Shown piece after piece: positions 26,773-32,765 of a DNA stretch of 32,765 bases (position 1 is its first letter; every line of letters starts with the position of its first letter). Below the pieces are notes generated by a model. It did not search any database. It was given only the letters and a program-made list of their open reading frames with translations, and was not told where the DNA came from. Made by a program: the position numbers and the translations under genes. This DNA is from Flavobacterium sp. Root935 (GTDB taxonomy: Bacteria > Bacteroidota > Bacteroidia > Flavobacteriales > Flavobacteriaceae), in NCBI RefSeq assembly GCF_001429295.1, contig NZ_LMJL01000008.1, forward strand, positions 18,385 through 51,149. The letters run 5' to 3'.

Positions 26773-26824
26773 TTTTTTAACTACAAACTATAAACCTTTC
26801 CTACTTAACTTAATATACCACATT

Positions 26825-28318
26825 ATGGCAAGAAAATCTACACTTCAATCTTATAAAAATATGTTGCTGCTTTGCTGCATTCTAATTGCATCTGTGGCAA
26901 CAGCACAAATAGGGATTGGAACTACTTCACCCGATCCCAGTTCGATATTGGACATTACATCTACTACTCAGGGACTTCTAGCTCCGAGAATGACTACCAC
27001 GCAGCGAAATGCAATTGCAGCGCCTACTGATGGTTTATTGGTATACGACACAACTTTAAAACTTTTTTATTATTATTCAACCGGCACTGCCACATGGAAT
27101 CCGCTTAACAGTACTTCAAGCGGCAGATTGAATTTTAAACGCATAAAATCCACAGATGTTCTGGCAACAGTTTTGGCCTCTGAAAAGGCTGCTGGAGGCG
27201 GTTCGAAATACCTAATGAATACCAATACTTTATATGAAATAAACGGGCAAGTAAATTTTGATCTTCCAATTGACATTAATAACGCTTACATTACGGGTCA
27301 AGATGCCAATGAGGATATTATTTCCTCAACAGCACCAGTTATTTTTCAAGGGGCTACTGGCGGCAGCATACGCTTTCTTACCTTAAGAGGAATAAAAGCC
27401 TTCGAAATAAACGGACCTGGAATAGCCACTTCATCCTCATTCTTAATTCAAAATGTAATTGTAGACGGAATGACAGGAAGTGTCGGAAATATAGGCGGAC
27501 TGGGCTTGGTTTTTGGTAACATTGTACAGTTTATAAATAATGCCAACGGTATTAGATATTACAATATCGGCAACTTACTGCTTAACAGCCAGGCATGGCT
27601 AAGTTCCAATAATGGTGTTTTTGAAACTTTTACTGACAGCTTCGGGCTCATCCAAAAAAACAGCGGTTTCAGCACCACTTCTACAGGAGATACAGCACTA
27701 GACGTCAGCAGTTCAACTCTCGCAGTTGGAACGGGTATTTTACTGGGTACCGTTTTTTCCGGTACAGCTGGTACATATGTACTGGGTTATGCACCAGCGG
27801 CAACTTATCCGGGTTATAATTTCAGCACTGCATGGACTGTAGATTCACCAGGAATTCCAAGAGAAGGCGACAGTGATGCTACTGGAGATATCAATCTTGT
27901 CGCCGCCATAGGGACAGGAGCCACTACAACATTTACCACCAACGGAGCAAAAGTAAAAATCGCCGGTACTACGACTTCTAATAATCTGTTTCGTTTTACC
28001 AAGGATGGGAATAACAGAATCGTTTACAAAGGCAATAAACCCAGATACTTCCAAGTCGCTGCATCTGTTTCCTACCAAGGAACTGCTTCAGATATGACCT
28101 TGGTCCTTTATCTGGCTAAAAATGGTACAGTGCTAACTGACACTAAGGTTTACGGGAGGCCTGCATCTGGATTTTTCACCTCGGCTTCGGGTATTCTTGC
28201 CCTGCCAATCATGGGCACCATTCAGTTGAAAAAAGACGATTATATTGAAATTTTTGGAGAGCGTTATGACGGAACCGGTAATATTTCGGTTGTCTCTCTA
28301 AACTTAACAGCCAGATAA
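26825..28318 (+). CDS. Secreted tail-fibre-like surface protein
   Basis: 497 residues with a signal peptide (about 1-28, LLLCCILIASVATAQ). The mature N-terminus has the motif IGIGTTSPDPSSILDI, then QGLLAPRMTTTQRNAI and DGLLVYDTT. This block is frequent at the start of Bacteroidota surface proteins and resembles the shaft/linker of phage tail-fibre-like proteins. A beta-helix-like repetitive middle follows (about 150-350), and a C-terminal jelly-roll-like domain (about 395-497, with YFQVAASVSYQG and IQLKKDDYIEIFGERYDG) recalls C1q/TNF-like trimeric heads. No T9SS sorting domain is visible at the C-terminus, unlike its neighbour. A receptor-binding or adhesive role is inference. A terminator follows. 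Confidence 0.75.
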   Translation: MARKSTLQSYKNMLLLCCILIASVATAQIGIGTTSPDPSSILDITSTTQGLLAPRMTTTQRNAIAAPTDGLLVYDTTLKLFYYYSTGTATWNPLNSTSSGRLNFKRIKSTDVLATVLASEKAAGGGSKYLMNTNTLYEINGQVNFDLPIDINNAYITGQDANEDIISSTAPVIFQGATGGSIRFLTLRGIKAFEINGPGIATSSSFLIQNVIVDGMTGSVGNIGGLGLVFGNIVQFINNANGIRYYNIGNLLLNSQAWLSSNNGVFETFTDSFGLIQKNSGFSTTSTGDTALDVSSSTLAVGTGILLGTVFSGTAGTYVLGYAPAATYPGYNFSTAWTVDSPGIPREGDSDATGDINLVAAIGTGATTTFTTNGAKVKIAGTTTSNNLFRFTKDGNNRIVYKGNKPRYFQVAASVSYQGTASDMTLVLYLAKNGTVLTDTKVYGRPASGFFTSASGILALPIMGTIQLKKDDYIEIFGERYDGTGNISVVSLNLTAR

Positions 28319-28346
28319 AAATTTGATAAACATACCATTATAAAAT

Positions 28347-28376
28347 AATGCCTCATTTTATAAATGAGGCATTTTT
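28347..28376 (+). terminator. Intrinsic terminator of the surface-protein genes
   Basis: A perfect 12-bp stem, AATGCCTCATTT (28347-28358) and AAATGAGGCATT (28362-28373), with a TAT loop and a short T tail, 28 bp after the stop codon of the tail-fibre-like gene. It separates this cluster from the convergent mnmE gene and may work in both directions. Confidence 0.88.
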
Positions 28377-28459
28377 AATCAGTAAGAATTGATAATAGAT
28401 TTATCTCAACTATATTTTATTTGCTGCTTCCCATGATGGGGTTTCACTTTCCTGACTGT

Positions 28460-29860
28460 CTACTTACCGATGCAAAAGTTAGCAAAGATATTCCCCAGTA
28501 ATTCATCATTTGAAACTTGACCTGTAATCAGCCCGAATTGATATAAAGCTTCACGAATATCAAGCGCCATAAGATCGCTTGAAAGACCAGATTCTAATCC
28601 GAATTTTACTTTTTGAATCTCATCTAACGCTTTTAATAACGAATCATAATGCCTTGTATTAGTAACAATTGTTTCGTTATTTCGAAGTGCTCCTGTATTT
28701 ACAAAAGAAAGTAATTCATTCTTTAAATCCTCTACCCCAATTTTTTCTTTAGCTGAAATTAAAAGAAGTTTTGCATTTAGATTTTCAAGTTTAGTTTTAA
28801 TGTTTTGAACTTCTTCTTCAGATAAAATATCTTTTTTATTAACTACAATAAGCAAAGGTTTTAATGGATATTTATTCTTGATTTGTTCAATTTCTGAAAC
28901 AAAATCAGAACTTGAAGTTTGGAATTTTAATCCATCAAACAAATAAATTACCACCTGAGCCTGCTCTATTTTCTCGAAAGTTTTTTTGATTCCGATGCTT
29001 TCTACAACATCTTTTGTGTCGCGTATTCCAGCAGTATCAATAAATCTAAATCCGATACCGCCAATTACCAATTCATCTTCAATTGTGTCACGAGTTGTTC
29101 CTGCAATGTCCGAAACAATCGCTCTTTCTTCATTCAGTAAAGCATTCAATAAAGTCGATTTTCCAACATTTGGCTCGCCGACAATAGCAACTGGTATTCC
29201 GTTTTTAATTACGTTCCCAACTGCAAATGAATCAATTAAGCGTTTTAAAACAAATTCAATTCGGTTTAATAGTTCATGAAACTGTGTTCTATCAGCAAAC
29301 TCCACATCTTCTTCAGCGAAGTCTAATTCTAATTCAATTAAGGAAGCAAAATTCAAAAGTTCTTCACGAAGTTTTGCAATTTCATTACTAAATCCCCCGC
29401 GCATTTGCTGCATGGCAATTTGGTGAGAAGCTTCATTATCAGAAGAAATTAAATCGGCAACTGCTTCTGCTTGTGACAAATCTAGTTTTCCGTTTAAAAA
29501 AGCACGAAGTGTAAACTCCCCTGCATCGGCCATTCTACAGCCATTTCGAAGTAATAACTGAATAATCTGCTGTTGAATATAAGTTGAGCCGTGACAAGAA
29601 ATCTCAATTGTATCTTCTCCTGTATAGGAATTCGGACCTTTAAATACCGAAACTAAAACTTCATCTAGCGTTTTACTTCCGTCTACAATATGTCCTAAAT
29701 GCAGTGTATGTGTTTTTTGTTTGGTTAAATCTTTATTTTTAATTGATTTAAAAACTGAATCACCTATCGTAATAGCCTCAGCTCCCGAAATTCGAATTAT
29801 GGCGATAGCACCAGCTCCAGAAGGTGTAGCCAAAGCAACTATAGAATCTTGATTTATCAT
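28460..29860 (-). CDS. mnmE: tRNA uridine-5-carboxymethylaminomethyl modification GTPase MnmE
   Basis: 466 residues, the usual MnmE length. MnmE works with MnmG to install the (carboxymethyl)aminomethyl group on wobble uridine 34 of several tRNAs. The N-terminal tetrahydrofolate-binding domain spans about 1-120 (IVALATPSGAGAIAIIRISG). The inserted G domain shows G1 GEPNVGKS (228-235), G2 GTTRDT (254-259), G3 DTAG (275-278) and G4 NKKD. The C-terminus ends in the invariant CIGK, with the catalytic cysteine. Convergent to the surface-protein cluster and divergent from the stress-protein gene. A TACCTTTG -7-like box ends only four bases before the ATG. Confidence 0.98.
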   Translation of the reverse strand: MINQDSIVALATPSGAGAIAIIRISGAEAITIGDSVFKSIKNKDLTKQKTHTLHLGHIVDGSKTLDEVLVSVFKGPNSYTGEDTIEISCHGSTYIQQQIIQLLLRNGCRMADAGEFTLRAFLNGKLDLSQAEAVADLISSDNEASHQIAMQQMRGGFSNEIAKLREELLNFASLIELELDFAEEDVEFADRTQFHELLNRIEFVLKRLIDSFAVGNVIKNGIPVAIVGEPNVGKSTLLNALLNEERAIVSDIAGTTRDTIEDELVIGGIGFRFIDTAGIRDTKDVVESIGIKKTFEKIEQAQVVIYLFDGLKFQTSSSDFVSEIEQIKNKYPLKPLLIVVNKKDILSEEEVQNIKTKLENLNAKLLLISAKEKIGVEDLKNELLSFVNTGALRNNETIVTNTRHYDSLLKALDEIQKVKFGLESGLSSDLMALDIREALYQFGLITGQVSNDELLGNIFANFCIGK

Positions 29861-29996
29861 GCTGCAAAGGTATAAAAAAAGGCAGAATTTATCTTAATTT
29901 GTAATTCAGCCTCAAATCACCAAATTAAGAATTATTAACAAATCATTAAGTGTTAAAATACTGATAATTATCAGGTTGTTTTACTCCGAGAATGAG

Positions 29997-30004
29997 TAAA
30001 TTTG
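29997..30004 (+). promoter_or_regulatory. Putative promoter of the universal stress protein gene
   Basis: TAAATTTG at 29997-30004 matches the Bacteroidota -7 box exactly, with TTG at 29976-29978 as the -33 element and an 18-nt spacer. The predicted start of transcription near 30010 leaves a leader of about 20 nt before the ATG at 30030. It is the most complete promoter match in the window. Confidence 0.6.
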
Positions 30005-30029
30005 AGAGACAAACCATAATCCTAATAAA

Positions 30030-30863
30030 ATGAAAAAGATACTATTCCCTACCGATTTCTCTGATGCTGCAACAAATGCATTTGTCCATGCTTTAGAATT
30101 TGCTAAAATTGTAAAAGCCGAATTAATCTTGCTTCATACATTTGAGATTCCAGTTTACGACAGCCAATTTTTTCCAGAGAATTACGCTTCTATATATAGT
30201 TCGATCGAGTTAGCCAAATTTGAAATGTTCAAAGATGAAATTCCAAAATTAAGAGCTATCGCTGCCGAACGTAAATTAGATGATATTGTGATCAGACACC
30301 GTTTAATGGACGGCGATCTTATATACAACCTTAAAAATGCGGTTAAAGAAGACAACGTAGATTTTGTAATAATGGGAACAAACAGCGTTTCTGATTGGAC
30401 TAAATTTTTTACTGGATCTAATACCGAATCAGTAATTTCGGGAGTTGAGGTTCCTGTATTGTGCGTTCCAGTTGAGGCAAAATTCAAAAAAATAAAAACT
30501 ATTGGTTTTACCACTCGCTACCGTGAAAAAGATAAAAAAGAACTTAAAAAAATCTTGAAAATAGCGAAGAAAACAGATGCTAAAGTGAAAAGTTTATATG
30601 TAAAAACTTCCAATTCAGACGTGGCAGATACAACTATAAAAGAATGGGAAAACGAATTTGCCAATGACAATGTTGAATTTTTAGTATTGCCAAGTGATGA
30701 GGTTAAAGAAACAATTATAGATTTTATTCTTTACAAAGACATTGATATCTTAACCACTATCACACATAAAAGATCTTTCTTTGAAAGTCTTTTCGATTCA
30801 AGTTTTAGTAAAAAAATATCAAAAGAAGTACCAATTCCTGTATTAGTTATGCACGAAGATTAA
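30030..30863 (+). CDS. Tandem universal stress protein (UspA family)
   Basis: 277 residues forming two UspA-like domains, about 1-150 and 155-277. The first starts KKILFPTDFSDAATNAF, with the strand and Asp typical of the family, and contains VIMGTNSVSDWTKFFTGSN, the place of the G-x2-G-x9-G(S/T) nucleotide motif; here the second glycine is serine, so ATP binding is uncertain. The second domain (TIGFTTRYREKDKKELKK) is more divergent and ends PIPVLVMHED. Cytoplasmic by lack of a signal peptide. Expressed from its own promoter, and possibly continuing into the MutS-like gene 61 bp downstream. General stress roles are known for the family; the specific trigger is not evident. Confidence 0.92.
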   Translation: MKKILFPTDFSDAATNAFVHALEFAKIVKAELILLHTFEIPVYDSQFFPENYASIYSSIELAKFEMFKDEIPKLRAIAAERKLDDIVIRHRLMDGDLIYNLKNAVKEDNVDFVIMGTNSVSDWTKFFTGSNTESVISGVEVPVLCVPVEAKFKKIKTIGFTTRYREKDKKELKKILKIAKKTDAKVKSLYVKTSNSDVADTTIKEWENEFANDNVEFLVLPSDEVKETIIDFILYKDIDILTTITHKRSFFESLFDSSFSKKISKEVPIPVLVMHED

Positions 30864-30896
30864 TTCTAATATCTGATGATTTTGTCACTTAAAAGC

Positions 30897-30904
30897 TATA
30901 TTTG
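30897..30904 (+). promoter_or_regulatory. Possible -7 box upstream of the MutS-like gene
   Basis: TATATTTG at 30897-30904 is an exact TAnnTTTG match about 20 nt before the ATG at 30925. The nearest upstream TTTG (30881-30884) leaves only 12 nt of spacer, so the -33 element is doubtful. It suggests the MutS-like gene may have its own promoter. Confidence 0.35.
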
Positions 30905-30924
30905 TATTTCAGTAAATTATTCTA

Positions 30925-32697
30925 ATGAAAGCATATCAGGACAAAGTCAGCACGTATTCAGACCTATATAATAAAACCAACAAAAAATATAACAGCATAA
31001 GCCTTTTGAGGTTATTTAGTATTTTTCTTTTATTGTTTTTTATGTTTTACTACATCAAAACAAACGAAATACTTTATGTGATTTTAGCTGTTCTGTCTTT
31101 TGCTGGTTTTATCATTTTAATGAGAATACATTCTCGTTTGACTTTTCAAAAACTATTCGCAGAAACACTGCTTAAAATCAATCAAAACGAAATTTCTTTT
31201 TTACAAAGAGAAAAAACACCTTTTGAAAATGGTGCTGAATTTATCGATTTTCATCATCCGTATGCATATGATTTAGATATTTTTGGAGAACATTCTTTGT
31301 TTCAAAACCTAAACAGAACGGCATCATATATCGGAAAAAAAACACTTGCCGATCTATTGCTTCATACTCTTCCTGAAGCTGCAATTTTACAAAACCAAGA
31401 AGCTGTTAACGAACTAAAAAACAAAGTAGACTGGAGACAAGAGTTTCAGGCTTTAGCAATTATTAGCGAAGATTCAAAAGCATCTTATGAAGCGATAAAA
31501 CATTGGATTTCTTTTAAAAATAATACTTTACCTAAAGTTTTAATTGCACTTTCAATTATCCTGCCAACATTATTTTTTGGAGTTTTAGCAGCCTATTTTA
31601 TCACTTCAAAAACTATTTTACTTTCATACCTGACTTACATTTTTATTGCCAATTTAATTGTTTTAGGAAGGTCATTAAAAAGGATTCAGGGAGAAATAGC
31701 AAAGGCAGATAATATTGATAAAATCATCAAACAGTATAGTTTATTGTTGGAAAAAATCGAAAAAGAATCTTTTCAATCTAAAAAATTAATCCGCTTACAA
31801 GAACAGCTAGTTTATAAAAATGCCAAAGCAAGCCAGCATTTGAAACAGCTTTCAGAACTATTTTCAAGAATGGATACGATCAGTAATTTTGTTACTGCGA
31901 TTCTTTTTAACGGAACATTCTTGTTCAACCTTCATGTTTTAAGAGCACTTTTAAAATGGAAAGAAAATTACGCTTCTGAAATCGATAATTGGATTTCTAT
32001 AATTGGCGAAATGGAAGCTTTAAACAGTCTTGCCAATTTAGCTTACAACAACTCTGATTTTGTTTTCCCTGAAATTAATTCTGAATACAAAATTGAATTC
32101 AAAAATCTAAGTCATCCGTTATTAAATCCTGCTACACGAATTGGAAATGACACTAATTTTCACCCGCTTTCTTTCGTGATTTTGACTGGTTCTAATATGT
32201 CGGGAAAAAGTACCTTTTTAAGAAGCTTAGGAATTAATATGGTGCTTGGCGGAATTGGCTCAGTTGTTTGTGCCTCAGAAGCTAAAATACATCCACTTCC
32301 AGTATTAGTTTCAATGCGATTATCTGATTCTTTATCAGACAGCGAATCGTACTTTTTTGCTGAAATTAAACGTTTAAAACAGATCATGGATGCTCTTGAA
32401 AATCAGCCAGCTTTTGTTCTATTAGATGAGATTTTAAGAGGAACAAATTCGGATGACAAAAGAAACGGAACAATTGAAGTCGTAAAGAAAATAATTTCTA
32501 AAAAAGCCGTTGGCGCAATCGCTACACATGACATAGAAGTCTGCTTAACAACAAACGAATATCCTGAAATTTTAACCAATCAATGCTTTGAAGTCGAAAT
32601 TCAAAATAACGAACTGCATTTCGATTATAAACTTAGAAACGGTATCTGTAAAAATAAAAGCGCTACTTTTTTAATGCAGAAGATGGGGGTTATTTAA
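30925..32697 (+). CDS. Membrane-anchored MutS-like ATPase
   Basis: 590 residues, shorter than MutS (about 850). It lacks the N-terminal mismatch-recognition domain (no F-x-E motif). Instead there are four hydrophobic helices, about 25-45, 48-66, 205-225 and 230-250. Residues about 260-380 form a helical core like the MutS lever/clamp region. The C-terminal ATPase is intact: Walker A GSNMSGKST (422-430), ABC-like signature LSDSLSDSESYFFAE (466-480), Walker B FVLLDE (497-502) and a switch histidine in THD (535). Similar proteins are widespread in Bacteroidota and are often labelled as mismatch repair, but the loss of the recognition domain and the membrane segments argue for another role. The function is unknown. 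Confidence 0.85.
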   Translation: MKAYQDKVSTYSDLYNKTNKKYNSISLLRLFSIFLLLFFMFYYIKTNEILYVILAVLSFAGFIILMRIHSRLTFQKLFAETLLKINQNEISFLQREKTPFENGAEFIDFHHPYAYDLDIFGEHSLFQNLNRTASYIGKKTLADLLLHTLPEAAILQNQEAVNELKNKVDWRQEFQALAIISEDSKASYEAIKHWISFKNNTLPKVLIALSIILPTLFFGVLAAYFITSKTILLSYLTYIFIANLIVLGRSLKRIQGEIAKADNIDKIIKQYSLLLEKIEKESFQSKKLIRLQEQLVYKNAKASQHLKQLSELFSRMDTISNFVTAILFNGTFLFNLHVLRALLKWKENYASEIDNWISIIGEMEALNSLANLAYNNSDFVFPEINSEYKIEFKNLSHPLLNPATRIGNDTNFHPLSFVILTGSNMSGKSTFLRSLGINMVLGGIGSVVCASEAKIHPLPVLVSMRLSDSLSDSESYFFAEIKRLKQIMDALENQPAFVLLDEILRGTNSDDKRNGTIEVVKKIISKKAVGAIATHDIEVCLTTNEYPEILTNQCFEVEIQNNELHFDYKLRNGICKNKSATFLMQKMGVI

Positions 32698-32706
32698 TTG
32701 TGAATG

Positions 32707-32765
32707 GTGAATTGTTAATGGTGAATTGTTAATGGTGAATTGTTAATGGTGAATTGTTAATGGTG
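32707..32765. repeat. 14-bp tandem repeat array, at least 4.2 copies, continues past right edge
   Basis: The unit GTGAATTGTTAATG is repeated without mismatch at 32707-32720, 32721-32734, 32735-32748 and 32749-32762, then GTG at the end of the window. A degenerate copy start (GTGAATG) precedes it at 32700-32706, right after the MutS-like stop codon. The total length is unknown. Confidence 0.95.

Noticed and set aside
1..32765. CRISPR arrays, prophage, complete insertion sequences, tRNA or rRNA genes
   Set aside because: No spaced repeats, transposase or integrase frames, cloverleaf sequences or rRNA-like stretches were seen; the only tandem arrays have no spacers.

Overview
The window looks like chromosomal DNA of a Flavobacterium-type member of the Bacteroidota. 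It is AT-rich. It carries a SusC/SusD pair with its own ECF sigma factor and FecR-type anti-sigma factor, cell-surface proteins of the kind exported by the type IX secretion system (T9SS), few Shine-Dalgarno sites, and several matches to the Bacteroidota -7 promoter box TAnnTTTG. The species assignment is inference from gene content and style; I saw no rRNA or tRNA gene.

Layout. (1) 1-3203, minus strand: a small secreted protein followed 10 bp later by a very large surface protein (RCC1-like propeller, two DUF11 repeats, start of a cadherin-like domain) that runs off the left edge. (2) 3821-5389, plus: a TPR-membrane-AraC regulator closed by a strong terminator. (3) 5570-18227, all minus: in transcription order an ECF sigma factor, FecR anti-sigma factor, SusC/RagA TonB-dependent transporter, SusD/RagB lipoprotein, TlpA-like thiol-disulfide protein, alpha/beta hydrolase and DsbD. 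This is a self-regulated outer-membrane uptake locus coupled to periplasmic thiol chemistry. (4) 18538-23943, plus: a tight seven-gene biosynthetic operon of FAD oxidoreductase, methyltransferase, type III polyketide synthase, FabZ-like dehydratase, FabF-like ketosynthase, acyl carrier protein and phosphopantetheinyl transferase. (5) 24704-28318, plus: three secreted or surface proteins (a tiny one with a C-terminal sorting-like tail, a T9SS cargo protein and a tail-fibre-like protein), ending in a terminator. (6) 28460-32697: housekeeping genes mnmE (minus), a tandem universal stress protein and a membrane-bound MutS-like ATPase, followed by a 14-bp tandem repeat running off the right edge.

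The main discovery candidate is region 4. Every enzyme keeps its recognisable catalytic residues, the genes are translationally coupled, and the operon supplies its own carrier protein and the enzyme that activates it. The likely logic is that an ACP-bound acyl chain is made or modified by the FabF/FabZ/ACP module, handed to the type III PKS to form an aromatic or pyrone ring, then methylated and oxidised. This resembles in outline the alkylresorcinol/alkylquinone pathways of other bacteria, but the gene set differs and the product cannot be read from sequence. The second point of interest is the SusCD-TlpA-hydrolase-DsbD locus, with RNA hairpins at two gene junctions and a promoter-like motif overlapping the only usual start codon of the sigma factor.
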